NCBI GenBank assembly: GCA_030848705.1
Contig: JAUIZM010000120.1
Location: forward strand, 1-64,000
Direction of reading: 5' to 3'
DNA from: Heracleum sosnowskyi
Lineage: Eukaryota; Streptophyta; Magnoliopsida; Apiales; Apiaceae
Length of the DNA: 64,000 bases
In this document: positions 1 through 12,758 of the stretch, one piece after another
Layout: every line of letters begins with the position of its first letter
How positions within the stretch are numbered: the first letter of the stretch is position 1
Program-made: the position numbers and the translations under genes
Notes under the pieces: generated by a model
Databases searched by the model: none
Told to the model about the DNA's origin: nothing
The model's input: the letters and a program-made list of their open reading frames with translations, nothing else

Positions 1-256
1 TATGGAATACAAATTAAAGCATTTTGGTGTAATAAATTGTGGTTTAAAGCTGTAACAGAAGTAGCTAACTAAGTAATGTGGGTTACAATTATACGCAAGG
101 GAGCTGTCTGCTTCATCAGTAACATTCATGCATGCCCGCCAAGTGTCACCTACTCACATGCTAATTACTTAACCATAATTTTTAATTTGCTTAGTTGTTG
201 CAAGCTGGCTGGCTATATCTACCTAGAATCTTAGTAATGTTTGTTGATGGAGATTA

Positions 257-500
257 ACGTGTCGGGCCGGTTCCAAACGTGCCGTACCGGTTCTGCCTGT
301 TACACGGTTCGGGCGGTTCAGACGGGTCGGTCTGTGCCGGTTCCGGTTTATGATATATTAACCCGTGAACGCCCCGTTACTTTTATACGAATTGTGCCGG
401 TCTGAATCAAACCGTAACGAACCAGGTTAGCCGAGCTACTTTCGCGGGTCGGTTCCGGTTTACACGTCCGGAACCGCCCGTTTGGCCGGCTCTAAGTACA
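257..500. repeat. GC-rich CCGGTT-rich block
   Basis: A 240-bp block rich in CCGGTT and GGCCGG words stands out sharply from the AT-rich surroundings. Such blocks are common in hAT-type transposon fragments of plants, but I see no terminal repeats or target duplication, so the class is a guess. In positions 1-256 I see no recognisable gene or element. Confidence 0.3.
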
Positions 501-521
501 AGATAACCAACTAGGAATAGT

Positions 522-3500
522 GTCTAGGAAACATACTTCCCTAATTTAGGGATAAAGTATGAATAATTGTACTTAGCTAGGTACTAGGAGTATGGCTTAG
601 CAACTTTATGCATTATTTGAATCATACAAACCAACATTACACACAAACACAAAACACAAAAAATCAAGAGAAACCTTTCTCCCCCCCCCCCCCCCCCACC
701 CCCACCTGAAGCTCTCAGCCGAATGGCATAAAGAAGAGGAAAAAAAATTTCTTCAAAATTCTTGCAAGCTCCAAAAATCACAAACCTACACTCTTTGGAT
801 AGCTCTTGGTTAGTAGAAGGTAATATCAAATTCTCAAACCCATTCTTTTAGTTTAACCTTGTGAAATCTTGATATAAAAACCAAGAATGAATAGTACTCA
901 TATATTGTTTTTGGTGTTTTCTTGAAAGATCAAGACTTTTAAGGATAGATCAAGCTTTATTAAGGCAACCAAGATATAGTTAGTGTTAGTACTACTCCAA
1001 GGAAGGTATAAAACTCTATTACCCTTTTTATTTATGTTAAGTTATGAGCATAGTTCAAGATATGTTGATGTAAGTGTTAGTTCATGGAAGTTTGGAGTTT
1101 AAATGATGAAATCTTGATGATAAATTGTTATGGATTGATATTAATGATATGGTTAAGAAGTTTAAGAACCAAGATATAGTAAAAATGATAGTTTTGATGG
1201 TTCAAAGGTTGTGGATTTAACTTGGGTAAGTTGGAAAGTATAACATGTATATCCATAATAGTGACCATTAGAAACTGGACCTGTTTTGAGCCTCATTTTC
1301 GAACCAAGAAAACCATATTTTTGAACCATACCAGCCATGACAGTAAAAAGTTTGTTTCATAGTTTGCATACATATAAAAATCATGTTAAGGAGATTTGTG
1401 GTTTAAACGTTATGGTCATTTTAGTGAAAGCAATTCAAGAAACAAAAACTGCTACAAGACATTAGGTTGTGAACTGGATTCGGACCCCTTAGCAGATAGT
1501 TAAATTATGAAAATTTGAGGATAAATAGTTCGGACAGTAAGGAAGACAACCCAAAAAGAATTAAGTAACAAGATAAATATTTCGATTTTATAAAAATGAT
1601 CGAATAGAGGGTGCGCAAGTGAAAAATTCCTTAAGTGAATGATTCATTATAAACTAGAATTCGTTTAAGTAAATTGATAATGGTAAGTCGTTACGAGCCA
1701 AACCTTTTACAAAATGATTAATGGACATTAAGGACTTGTGGTGAACTAAGTACGAGTTAATTGAGAGGTCGTTAGAGAAGTCGTTACTATGTAAGTGTTG
1801 TGGTTTAAGTGGATCGTTTAAAGGACAAACCGAACGTTTAATAATTATTTATAGATCTTCGTTCCACACACCAAGTCCAGACCCCCACGACACTACTAGA
1901 CAAGTTTTCAAAACCTGAAGCTTAAGTATTCGGCTATGATTTTAAACTGTTGTTGTTGTGATATAACTGTTATAAAATGCATGAACTGTATTAATTATCG
2001 TATCAGCTTTAAATGATAATTGTTCGTTTTATATGCTATATATTGATATAGATATAAACAGGTGTATATGAGGCTCTAAGGTGTAGAGCGTATTATCCCA
2101 TATTCAACTTAGACCGGGAGTCGGAAATAATTTCATTAACGTTGTCATAAAAACCCGGAGGTTGCCGGAGACAGATTATTTTGATTATTGATTAAAATAT
2201 TTCAATAAATATAATTTGGATATTTTTTTAAGTAATAAATATTATTTGAGTATTTATTTAATTAAATGAATATTATTTTGAATATTCATTAAAAAGGATT
2301 TATTTAATTGTTTAGTATTTAATAAATATTATTTAAATATTATTAAATATTCTAAATTTTTTATTTATTTACAAATACTATTTGATTTTTTATTAAATAT
2401 TTTAAAATGATTTAAAAATCATAAAACCTTATTTAAAAATTATTTAAGGACTTATTTAACTATTTAAAATATTTTCTAACCTTCAGAAAAATTATTTAAA
2501 TATAGTAGCGATTCCCAAATATTATTTCCGAGTTTATTAAAATACTTAAATACAAATAAATATTTTCTAAACTCATCAAAAGTGGGGAATCCAGTTTATG
2601 AAGTCGAGCAAACGATTTTACTCTCCTTATTACTCGATAATACTTATATTTTGGGATCGCTACCCTACCCTTTTGGGAGATTTCAAATTACTAAATTTCA
2701 GAAAACTCCGAATAACTCCCAGATCGTGATTTTAAAATACAAAATATCTTCCTTATTCTGTTGACGGGAGTCAACCCACATATCGTTATTACTTCCTCAA
2801 ATTTTCTGGAAGTAAGAATAGGAATAAATTAGACCTATCAACGAGCATAACGCTTGGGGAATGACGATTGACCTTCATTCCAGGAAAAGATAGGATTCAT
2901 CACAGGGCGGGAGAAACATAGGCAGTGGTACTATAAGTACCGGGTGGCCTTATGAACGTAGGTAGAGGTACGTTGGTACCGGGGCGCCTACACCCATATG
3001 CAGAGGTACTATAGGTGCCCAGGGGTGCATATGATAGCCCGTATGCGGCTAGGGCGATAACCGGATAAAGGTTCCATCCATCTATTAATAGAAAAAGTGT
3101 TGTTTGCGATACAACGACTGATCATCGTGTATCGTGATGTACTCATGAACGTCCCATTCTTCCAATTGGAATTGTACTGCGCATTGTAGCGAAAGCCTAG
3201 GTGCTAAACTACCGATAATGTGGCAATGTTTGAATAATTATATTCCTTGTACTGTATATGAACTATAGTATGTTTTGACGGAAATATTTCATTTCAGTAT
3301 TTAGATACTATAATCTATGGTCTATTAGACGACCTGAAAGTTTTCCAAAAGGTTAAAGCTATGTTTTAAACTACTTAATTTATATGCTGAGCTATATTGC
3401 TCACTCTTGCTTTCTTTATATATCACAACACAACAGATCAGCAACATGGCCCGACAAAGGACCACTGTTCGCAAGCGTGTGGGAAACGCGCAGCACTACC

Positions 3501-3893
3501 GTAACCTGTTTGTCAGAGCCTAATGCCAGGTAGATGGACTTAGTTGGTTAGGGTTCCAACTTTGGTTGGTCCGCCTTACATTTAAAGTACGGCTTATGTA
3601 AGACAATTAAATCAAGCAAACTTTCTGGTTTCCGATCTTGTTTCAAGTAGAGACTCTATCGGTAACTGCCTTTTGGAAAGATAACATTTGGTCTGTAATA
3701 ACTTTAACTTGATGGATTTAATGACTCTATGGTAATGTTTAATTATTGTTTCTGAGACTATAATCTGTGTTGTATAATACTTTGGAGGGGTCGTAGCATG
3801 TGGTGACTAATAATTCAAGGTAAGTATTGTTAATTGGGAATTAAAGTGGTAGTGATAACCTGGATATCCGACCCCGGATCTAGGGGTGTTACA
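522..3893 (+). mobile_element. Long LTR-like block, Ty3/gypsy (Tekay/Del-like)
   Basis: About 3.4 kb without any long reading frame. The right end reads GATCTAGGGGTGTTACA (3877-3893), an end typical of long Tekay/Del LTRs. Near the left is a poly-C run followed by a CTCTCAGCCGAATGG-like leader (about 679-730), and at 2920-3075 lies a block of near-repeats around 'ggtactataggtgcc', both of the kind found in these LTRs. No PBS, polyprotein or second LTR is seen, and no 5-bp target duplication could be matched at the left, so this is a solo or 5'-truncated LTR. The left boundary is uncertain. Confidence 0.45.
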
Positions 3894-4282
3894 CCCAGGA
3901 TTTACCCGTCAGTACTCAGTAAAAAAATAAATATGCTAAGAACATATGAGTAACTAATGATTATCCAACCCCCTTTATCTTATTTTTGAATGTATTTATA
4001 GTCCATCACTAGCTCCCCACGATCCTATTTTTTAGTTGTTAGTTGCCCTCACGTGCTATCCCCAAGGGAAGGTAGATGATTTATCTCCTATATTTCTGGG
4101 ACGAGTTGACCCAGTCTTCCAGCTGTTGGATACTCGTCATTGCATTCCATAGTCATCAAGGATAATTTTGTTCCTACTTTCTAGGAACGATCTTTGACTC
4201 AGTTTTTCCTCTGTTGTAACCTGATATAATAGCCTTCTATTAAATATATTTCCATCCATATACCCGTGTCATGGCCGAAGTC

Positions 4283-4339
<57 letters not shown>

Positions 4340-5880
4340 TCCAGAGATGTAGTCGTCTTCATGCTCGTAGTCATCAGTGTAGTGAAAAATCTGGTACAAA
4401 CAACATTCATATTAAAATTTTGTTATTACGTCCGGAGATATTCAAGAAATTAGTAATTGTTGTAAATGGCTGAAATTTGAGGGTGTAACTATTGTTGAAC
4501 TTTATATCAATTCATATTTTTAGTTTTTATTTATCTAAATTTATTTATTATAACGGGTGTCGTCCTAAGGAGATGTGATATAAAATTAGTATAAAAAATG
4601 TAACTAATTTATTTGATTTTCTATATATATATTTGATTTGTAGAAGATTGTGTTGACTAATTTATATGAAATTATAGATAATAATTTCTTAAAGAATCAT
4701 ATATTCAAAAAAATTTTAAAAATTATTGGAAAGGAAACTTATACTAGATAAGTTATTCAAAAATTATAAATATAATCAAATTCTACAATCAATTGACTAT
4801 ATCTATAGTATTATAATTTTAAACTTTATTAAATTCTATAATTTATATAAAGAAATTATAAAAATCAAGAAAATGTCAATTTTCTTTTACGAATTCAGAT
4901 GATTATATAAACAAATTTATAGAGTCCAAACATTTTTGTTCTCTATTTCATCGAACTCATATTTGTGTTTACTTTTAGAATACTTATATTATAATATCCG
5001 TACTCTTACTCACATGCTCTTGATTTTGATTGTTTTTGTTTTTTTAAAGATACAGAAATCGAGGCCAGAGTTCTGTTACTACATAGGGGAATTTAATGAC
5101 ATTAGTTGTATTTTCAAAAAAAGAAAATGGATGCATGTATTATGACATTTTGCACATATCAATCATGATTCACACAAATCTCCACAGACCCTACTGATAG
5201 ATTACAAGGTGCAGATTTCACATTGTCTAATTTAGTTTTTATATTGTTTTGATAAAAGTTTTGGTACATATGTTCTCTTTTTTTGTATGTTTTTTCGGAT
5301 TTTCTCTAATTCTTCAATTTAATACATCTCATCTTTGTTGAATATGGTTCTTGTCTAAAATTCCTCTAAAAGAGAATTTTTTAAATTTTATCTTCAAGGC
5401 TATATGGGTAAACTTTTCTAACTATTGTATTATATGTCAAGAATACAAAACAAATTTTAAAATCATGTAATTAATTCAGTAGAAAAATGTTAATGTGTTA
5501 TCTGTTAAATTTCGTAACAACAAAAGAACGGTTCATTGGAAGGAAACATTTTTGAAGGGACATCGGTTTATTTGGAGCATCATATTATATGCTAGAATTT
5601 AATATTAATGTTATATTGTGTATTTAAAATTTAAGTTGGAATTTAAATTTTCAAAACAGTTTTAAAAGGTACTCAATATTATAATATTAAATATAATATT
5701 AAAACAATGAAAATATTAAAAAATTGTATTTTTTTCATATTTATTAAGAAATTTTCGTGAATGATCAAGAAGACATGGAAAATCAAAAAAAAACTTTATG
5801 TTAGAAATATTATTATCTATTTCATTTAAAAACATATTTTGTAGAATGTTTTTAAAAAAATTCAGAAAAATTATTTTAAA
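3894..5880. other. AT-rich intergenic DNA, no gene seen
   Basis: Very AT-rich sequence with a TA microsatellite (4284-4336). Small reading frames occur but show no codon bias, domain or splice context. Nothing else recognised. Confidence 0.6.
4284..4336. repeat. (TA)n microsatellite
   Basis: Uninterrupted TA dinucleotide run of about 53 bp. A shorter AT run lies at 5965-5985. Confidence 0.95.
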
Positions 5881-5910
5881 ACCGCTGCGAAACGCGAATT
5901 AATAAACTAG
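5881..5910 (+). mobile_element. Helitron-like 3' terminus (decayed)
   Basis: The sequence CCGCTGCGAAACGCG can form a small imperfect hairpin. It is followed by a short AT spacer and CTAG, then T (5907-5911). A GC-rich hairpin about 10 nt before CTRR with a following T is the Helitron 3' signature. The matching 5' TC end was not found. Related GCGAAGCGCG motifs recur at 13375 and 14071. Confidence 0.4.
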
Positions 5911-7088
5911 TCATGATATATTATACATGTTTAAATTTAATCTTAAATTTTAAAAATTAATTCAAATATATATATATATATATATTATATTTTATTATTA
6001 AAATTTTGAATTTTTAGAGGAATTAAAATTTAAAATAAAATTACTACATATAAAATATACTCATCTGTAATCTATACCATTATCTAATACACGAAACATT
6101 GAAAGTTTGGTTTGTAGTCTGGTTCTCCATTGATCACTTAATCCACAACCGTTAGAACTTTCTGATCAAATCGGTGAGAACCGTCGGATAAAATAAAATA
6201 ATAACATCATTATTGCTAATAATTAACCATTTACCATTTTTAGCCAAAGTTTATATTCTTTTTTATATTTTCTAATTAAGTAAAATTTTTATTTTTTTAT
6301 TTATCCGAACTAAAACCTCTCATTTCCCAAAAATATCACGGACAGTTCTATTTAATAAGATGAAATTATAATATTATAATTACTAATAATTAACCGATTA
6401 GCTTTTTTAGCCAAAACGTATTTTTTTTAATATCTTCTAACAATTAACTCAGTTTTCACGTGCAATCCAATTAATAACATAAAATAATAATATTACACGT
6501 ATTAATAATTAACTGATTACCTTTTTTGACCAACACATATATTTTTTTTTATATTTTCTGACTAAAATTTCTGTTTTTCTAAAATTATCAGAGACGACAT
6601 ATATGTAATTATCACTTACCTCGAATGTGACACTAAACGCTGAAAATTAAACAAGAACAGTCCTATAAATTATATTAAATCATGTTGAGTCAAAAAAATA
6701 TTCTTTTATAATTTTTTTAACAATTTAATATAGCAAAAGTTAATAATCAAAAAATACAAGCAACTAAGACAACATATTAAAAATATTATTTATAATGTTA
6801 GTTTCAAAAATATAAATAAAGATTAAATTTTGTCAAATATGTAGTATTATAATCCCGACCCGCCCCAATAGCCAAATATTTCTGAATACATTCCCGATTC
6901 GGAACTCGAACATGAGAACGAAATGCCAATGTATATTATTAATATTTGGTTATTAGTTTGGCCAATGTGTGAGAGCCACTTGTCAAGCCAGTTGCTTTGT
7001 ATGCCAAGGGATGTCCTAAAATCATTTATCAATCCTAATACTCAAGTCAGTACTGACCCAGTAACCCTAATTCGGACAACTTTGTGGG
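5911..7088. other. AT-rich intergenic DNA with dispersed repeat
   Basis: AT-rich, no gene seen. The stretch near 6100-6190 (AAGTTTGGT..., GATCACTTAATCCA..., then GTTAGAACTTTCTGATC) is similar to 16500-16580, so a dispersed repeat family is present. Short variants of 'attaataattaaccgatta' recur at 6220, 6390 and 6500. Confidence 0.5.
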
Positions 7089-7264
7089 AGGACCAAAGGC
7101 ACATTTTCTTCTTCGTCTTGGTTACAATGGTATGAGTAGAAGCTTGATTGTTCTTTTGTTTTTTATTTCTAGGGTTTTACACTCTCTCTCACCGGTATGA
7201 TATTAGGATACAGTATTGCTTGGTTTCTTGATTGTAATTATGTTCTGATTTATAGGGTTTTATT

Positions 7265-7310
7265 CTCTCTCTCGCTCTATGTATATTAGGGATACAGTAT
7301 TGCTTTCTCC

Positions 7311-7345
<35 letters not shown>

Positions 7346-7352
7346 CCCTCCC

Positions 7353-7414
<62 letters not shown>

Positions 7415-7419
7415 CTCCC

Positions 7420-7469
<50 letters not shown>

Positions 7470-7613
7470 ACCCCCCCCTCTCTCTCTCTCTGTATGATAT
7501 TAGGGGTACAGTATTGCTTAGTTTCTTGATTGTTAATATGTTTTGATTTATGGGGTTTTATGCTCTCTGTCTATGTATATTAGGGATACAGTATCCCCCC
7601 CCCCCCCCCCCCC
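7265..7613. repeat. (CT)n microsatellite and poly-C tract
   Basis: Long CT-rich runs (7308-7491) with CCCTCCCT interruptions are followed by a poly-C run near 7595-7613. Between them the phrase 'tattagggatacagtattgctt' recurs in variants near 7201, 7288, 7499 and 7579, so a unit containing unique sequence plus the CT tract has been duplicated locally. The reverse-complement equivalent on the right arm is a shorter GA tract at 56046-56200. Confidence 0.9.
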
Positions 7614-7640
7614 CACTCTCTATGTAGATTAGGGATTAAA

Positions 7641-8765
7641 ATCATAGCCCTTGACCAAAAGTTTTGTAACAACTTCCCCTGCTACCCTAATCTATTGGTT
7701 ATCCAGACCTGAATTGTAGCTTAGTGAACCAAGCATACTTTTAATAGCTCATCTAAAATTGGAATTGGATATTTGTTTCTCATGTTTAAGATTCCAGCCA
7801 CCAGTTTAATTTTCTTAGAGTCCTCTGTTCAAATAAAAATAATGCTCCCATCCAGCGTGTGTAGGATCTTGACCATCAAATTCGGGAATTCAAACTTAAG
7901 TGTGGAGAGTGAGTTGGTGTTGTACATACAGAGAGTAATTTTAAGATGGTGACTGGGTGAACTTGGTGAGGGGTAGTGTTGTAACCCCTTCGTGCTTAGC
8001 TAATGGGATGTGTAATATGGCTATTAACATCATATGGCATGATAATTGTAGAGTTTACATTACCAGTACTCAAGGTTTAGTTATTTACCTCAGATCTGTC
8101 ATTAGACTCTTGCTTAGCCTCATCCGTCCTTGTCTCTCTTCAAGGAGTCCCTCCTTTGTCACTGTGTTGCATTCCTCTTGAGAGTTGATTGAGCTCTTTA
8201 AAGTTGTTGTCCATTTTATACATTGTGGCTCCTAACCGGCTAACCCCTATATCCTCTGATTCATTTTTCCAAATTGCTGGTTGGCCTTGCTGTTCTTGTT
8301 GAAGCCCTCATGGAGCTCAGTCAACATGCCCTCATGAACCCCAAGTTTTTCATCTAGGGTTGTAACTCTTTTTCCTTCCGCCATTGATTAATACGGATAG
8401 ACTGGCTCTAGATACCTCAGTTGATATGAATAAATTCCTAATGTTGCTTACCTCTGAGAGGAAAGATATAGAGAAGACTGAGAAAATAACATTTTAATCA
8501 CCAGGCTACATATTCTCCTCTACTAGAATTGATTATATAGCTCCCAGGCTCATACGTATCACCTTATTATTGCTTTTCCTTGTGCTACCATTAAGCAATA
8601 TTGATACCTTTGGTACCCACTAGATAACTGAAAAATTAAAGACACGACTCAGCGATATTTAAACAGAAATTCTGGTCGGTTACACTTGTATTCATACATG
8701 ATGAATAAGTTTGAATTTCAATTCCTTACAACCACTTCAAGCCCTCCATTTTAGCAGCAATACCA
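7641..8765 (-). mobile_element. Decayed Ty3/gypsy remnant (LTR, PBS, gag start)
   Basis: This stretch is absent from the right inverted arm, so it looks like an insertion. On the minus strand an LTR-like sequence (right part, 8420-8700) is followed by a degenerate primer-binding site (AGGTATCTAGAGCCAG, near 8400-8416; compare TGGTATCAGAGCC). Next comes ATG near 8385 and a short frame beginning MAEGKRVTTLDEKLG, similar in style to gypsy gag starts. The frame breaks after about 45 codons and no pol is left. Class is moderately sure, boundaries approximate. Confidence 0.5.
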
Positions 8766-9487
8766 TGTAATTGTAACTTAATTCTGATTGAATGACTATA
8801 TCGTGCAATACAGTGTCGTATCTCCTGCTTCCTCTTCATTCCTTAACTGCGATTAACTTATCAATTTGAACACTTTGTGACAAATTTTCATCTCTAGTTC
8901 GAAAAGTTGATCTCTCTGCTCATGATGAATTGTACTTCTGTTACTTCTATTTGACATGTTACATCTTTCCATCCTTTAGTCTAAAACCAGATATCTCTAT
9001 TCCTCGTGCAAAGATTTGGTGCTTTACATGCTACTTAACTCTTGATGGTGTTTATTGTTGACTTTATTAGAAAACTCTCTTAAAGTTTGAGTTTTGATTG
9101 TTATTTACATTTAGGTTTCAACCATGACTTTATTTACCAATCTTTAACAATAAATAGAAGACCCCTTTTTATGCCTAATGACTATCGTTTGACTCTCCGG
9201 TTTTGATTTTGCTTTGCTTGTAATTTATTTACCAACACAAACTTGAAACTAGAGGATAAAAATAGTAGTTGATGTTATGTGGTTGATACTAAATTGGTAA
9301 CTTTTAAACTCTCAAAACAAAAAAAAAATGAATGAACTTGATTAGCCTACAAGGCTCTGTTAGATTAGCCAAATTGTATCTGTTTCCTTTCTGTTTTTTT
9401 CTTCCCCTTTACTATAATTTGCCCCTGGCGTTCTCTTTGGCTGTCTTCATTTGTTTTTTAATCTATATCCAACTTAACCTTTCTCAG

Positions 9488-10240
9488 GCACAGGGACTCT
9501 ACCTAGCTGAGGTGTTTAATGTTATATACCTAGGTCCTGATGAAATAAAGCCAGAGAAACAGATCGGCACGATCGTGGTTAGTGATGTACATTCAAGTCA
9601 GTACCTCTACCAGGTAGAAAGTGTAGATATGAATAGACCAGCTATTCAACCCCGCGACGAGCTTATTCTCAGAGGTCCTGATAAAGAGTCAATCTCAAGT
9701 GAGGGGCGCCTTAAAATTGAAGTTGATTTGTTCTGTGGTGACTACAAGAGCTCTATATGTTATAAGTGGTTCCCGGTTGATAAAGAATTGCACAATTCCC
9801 CCCTGGAAAAGCGGATCTTGTCAAAAGATGGCAGCGGTGAAATTCTAGTATTATATGCTTTATTTAATAATGCTATGGAAGCACATCTAGAGATCGAGTT
9901 GTTGACCAGTGATGAGTCCGCTATTAATGTTCATGGTGTTGTTGCTGCTAGCACGAGTGCTATTCTCCAGCCCGCATTTTCGAGTATGGTTTTTATGAAG
10001 AAACCTAGTTCTGGGATGAATGTGAGACACAAGGAGCGGATTCCACTGTCCAGATCTGTTATTGCAGTTCCGTACGAGTCCACTCTCTTTTTAGATTTTC
10101 ATTTGCTTGATGATGATGAGAATGATATTGTCGCAGGCTTTGTTGAGTTTTTGGCTAAACCAGGTTCTGAATCGAAGCAACGTTTCAAAGGTGCAAAAGG
10201 CGAAATTCTGGCAACTGTCACTTGGATGGGTGCAGCTTGA
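9488..10240 (+). CDS. DUF6598 domain protein, last exon (left copy)
   Basis: An open 250-codon exon. It begins after a pyrimidine-rich tract ending CTTTCTCAG (acceptor at 9487) and ends in TGA. The product matches the pattern of the plant DUF6598 family: an early EVFNVIYLGP strand, 'DELILRGPDKES', an acidic 'EVDLFCGD' segment, 'VHGVVAASTSAIL' and the C-terminal 'RIPLSRSVIAVP' block. The family has no established function; in grasses it also occurs fused behind a ribosome-inactivating domain. No signal peptide or membrane segment lies in the exon. The frame continues upstream to an ATG at 9332, but that part is T-rich, hydrophobic and missing from the paralogue, so I read it as intron. The first exon was not found. 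An intact paralogue at 54900-55649 differs at roughly 14% of residues. Confidence 0.75.
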   Translation, partial: AQGLYLAEVFNVIYLGPDEIKPEKQIGTIVVSDVHSSQYLYQVESVDMNRPAIQPRDELILRGPDKESISSEGRLKIEVDLFCGDYKSSICYKWFPVDKELHNSPLEKRILSKDGSGEILVLYALFNNAMEAHLEIELLTSDESAINVHGVVAASTSAILQPAFSSMVFMKKPSSGMNVRHKERIPLSRSVIAVPYESTLFLDFHLLDDDENDIVAGFVEFLAKPGSESKQRFKGAKGEILATVTWMGAA

Positions 10241-10879
10241 TGCAAGGCTGCAGTTCTAGAGTAATTGGATTTCTAATGGCATCACTGCCTAAAAATCATG
10301 AACTGCTCTACTTAATTTAAAAGGCAACATTTCAGTTAATAGCGTTAACATTGCAACTCTAAGTAGCTGCCATGGACTCCTTGTTTAGTAAGACTTGTCA
10401 GTTGTGTTGTCTTTGTATTTATTTAGCGACTTCACAAGGATTTTAGAAATGCAGTAGCTTTTTCCTTGGCCATCGTATTTGTCATGTTGCTCAATTGCTG
10501 AATTAGATATCCAAATGTTGATTTTTGCGGTCGAGCACATGTATTTACAGTTTTACGGCACTGCTATTGCACATGCAACTTTTTAAGCCTTATGTGTATC
10601 ATCAGGGTACCTGATACTCTAAGCTTACCTGTTTTAAGTTTTATTTCAACCTTCACAATGAATGGTAATATTATGTTATGCACATGCTCAATTTAAAATA
10701 TTTGTATTTTGAATACGCTCTCTTTGGTAATTCTATAGAAGCATGCAGATAACATTTGCAAACTAGTTTAGGTACTTTCTTAATTAGTTCTCTAAATTGG
10801 TAAGATTTATTTGCCAATCGACATTATTATTCGCAATAAGCCTGAAAAAAAAGTGATAAGTAATCATTCATCTACTTTT
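10241..10879. other. 3' flank between convergent DUF6598 and NPH3 genes
   Basis: Untranslated sequence between the DUF6598 stop and the tail of the NPH3 pseudogene. It is conserved in the right arm (54263-54899), so it belongs to the duplicated block. No further gene seen. Confidence 0.6.
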
Positions 10880-12310
10880 TTCTTCTTCACATGGCAGTTA
10901 TCGTTCATAGTCCTGCGTTGTACTTGTGCACCTGGACTTCCTCTTCATTTCTCTCCACACTCCACCTTTCTCCCTTTTCAACTTGCTACCAAAAATACCC
11001 CATATTTCTTTCTTCATTACAGAACACTCTTTCTCCAACTGTCACTTTGCAGTTCATCCTCTCCATTTGTACCATTGCTCTGCTTTCACTACTTCCACCA
11101 ACACCCTTAGAAATTTCTTCCTCACGCGGCTTCACCAATCCATCATCCGAACTAATCACGTCTTTCACAAGGTGTTTCTCAGGTGTATCTGATGCACAAA
11201 CAACACATTGACCATTATTCTAGCAGCTTCAGGAGACATCTTGCTGCAATCTAGCAGCTTGCACACGTCTTCTTTTTCCTACTCTATTAAATATGTGTGG
11301 TTGTCTGAGTATATACCTATTGCCCTGTATAAACCATCCGAGAGTCTTTCTGTTTCTACTGATGCTGCAAAGGCCATCTCTGCAAGCGACATGAACGTAC
11401 TTTTCTTAAGATTAACATCACTAGCCACTTCTGCTAAATAGTTTTCGACAAGTTCAGCTACCTTAAATATTAAAGAATAATCTTCAGGACTAGAGAGATT
11501 ACTGTAGAAATGTTTCAGAATCCTTCTTATACAATCTGTATCATACTCTTGTTCCCTAGCATACCCAAGACTAGGAATTAGCAAATGCTTGAAAGTCGCC
11601 TGATCTAGCTGCTTTCCGATTCTGACCTCAAACCCATTTGTACAATCAGTGGTAGCTTATAATGCAATGGCGAATTGGTACATTTCAAACAATAAATAAC
11701 AAGGAAGTAGTCCACGTTCATGGGGAAAAGTCTCTCCACTTGTGAATTGGCAGAGACCCAATTTTCAACATATTGACAAAGACATGCAGCCACGTACTCC
11801 GATGGGACTTGGTGAAGAATCATTTCATGGATTATTGGCTTCTTCTGATATCAAATTAGAACCGAAAAGCTGCGGCCTTGCACTTGGCCTATACAGGTCC
11901 TCATCTTCCTCCCCAACATTCTTGAATGTCAGACATTTAATTGGTTCCAAGCAGGTATGGATCAGCTAGTAATTTTTTAATAATAGATTCAGACAATGCA
12001 TCAATCAGGCCAAGATGCAGTACTTGTTGAAGAGCATTTATTGTGCTCTTGAGCCCTCTCACGGAGCTATTCCAGAAAGGAATGACATCCTTATTGAAGA
12101 AGGTCATGGCCTTTTACTAAAGTATTGTTCGAGCTGTGGGACTCGGTCATTTCATGGTAATCTGCAACGCAACAGACGTGACGTGGATGCCATTTTCATT
12201 TGTGATATTGATATCATGACCGTAACAGAATCTTGCAACAAGCTCAATTGTTTTGATTCTCTTTGAGCAGTTTATCAAGCTTAGCAGATCTTGAAGCTAG
12301 AATATCCTAA
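10880..12310 (-). pseudogene. BTB/NPH3 (RPT2-like) family pseudogene, left copy
   Basis: Minus-strand remnant of an NPH3/RPT2-family gene; intact members are substrate adaptors of CUL3 ubiquitin ligases, many in phototropin or auxin-transport signalling. Fragments in order: BTB-type end with 'IELVARFCYG' (about 12280-12190), a helix resembling 'NKDVIPFWNSSVRGLKS' (near 12060), 'SEYVAACLCQYVENWV' (about 11805), the core NPH3 block with 'LIPSLGYAREQEYD', 'VAELVENYLAEVA' and 'DGLYRAIGIY' (11584-11279), and the coiled-coil tail 'MERMNCKVT' (11090-10900). Breaks: several frameshifts, a TAG stop after '...HTYLIE' where the other copy has TAC, and a shortened segment before 'RIMVNVLF' where family members usually carry about ten more residues. 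It faces the DUF6598 exon tail to tail. The BTB end (12020-12310) is not in the right copy. Confidence 0.75.
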
Positions 12311-12758
12311 ACATGTCAAACATGCACACAAAACCAAAATTCAAATTTAGAATAAATTTTACTCAATATTAGAATGCAGAACATAAGCTTTAAATCTAGA
12401 ACACCCTGAAATTTAGATCTGTATGCAGGGACGGACCTGGGCACCCTGAAATTTGGTGTATGCTGACTGTTTCACAACCAACCAGGGTTCAATTCCCATA
12501 TTTCTCATATTTTTTCAGTATATATACCCGTATTTTTGTTACTCCTCATGAGAAAATGACGTAAATATCATATATTTGATACTGGAGTCTGGAATGCCCA
12601 AATTATCACTTGTCCGGAAAGTTGCCCATTTTACCCAAGCAGGTACGCATATCACGTATGTGTGTATATTGAAAATAGTCGGGAGAAGTGCATCTCTATC
12701 TTTCCTAGTATTCTCATCATCGGCAGAACGATAACCAAGTGGTATTTGTTTATTTATA
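12311..12758. other. Intergenic, no gene seen
   Basis: Sequence between the NPH3 pseudogene and the AT-rich repeat field. A 'tgcccaaattatcac' motif at 12595 may be one end of a small inverted-repeat element (see findings). Nothing else recognised. Confidence 0.5.

Larger units (their letters stand above)
7089..12020 (+). repeat. Left arm of large inverted duplication
   Basis: This arm matches the reverse complement of 53103-56555. Homology starts at GGACCAAAGGCACAT (7089; mirrored near 56555) and stops just after GGCCAAGATGCAGTA (about 12020; mirrored at 53105-53120). It carries, in order, pyrimidine microsatellites, a DUF6598 exon (+) and an NPH3-type pseudogene (-). The left arm is longer because of insertions, notably 7641-8765. 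The arms lie about 41 kb apart. Confidence 0.9.

Noticed and set aside
584..829. Small minus-strand frame with a poly-Gly run
   Set aside because: The glycine run is the poly-C tract of the LTR-like block; no gene context.
7279..7497. Open frames of Leu-Ser or Arg-Glu repeats
   Set aside because: They are translations of the CT/GA microsatellite and have no coding meaning.
9332..9487. N-terminal hydrophobic extension of the left DUF6598 frame as a signal anchor
   Set aside because: The sequence is T-rich, ends in a splice-acceptor consensus and is absent from the paralogue, so it reads as intron.
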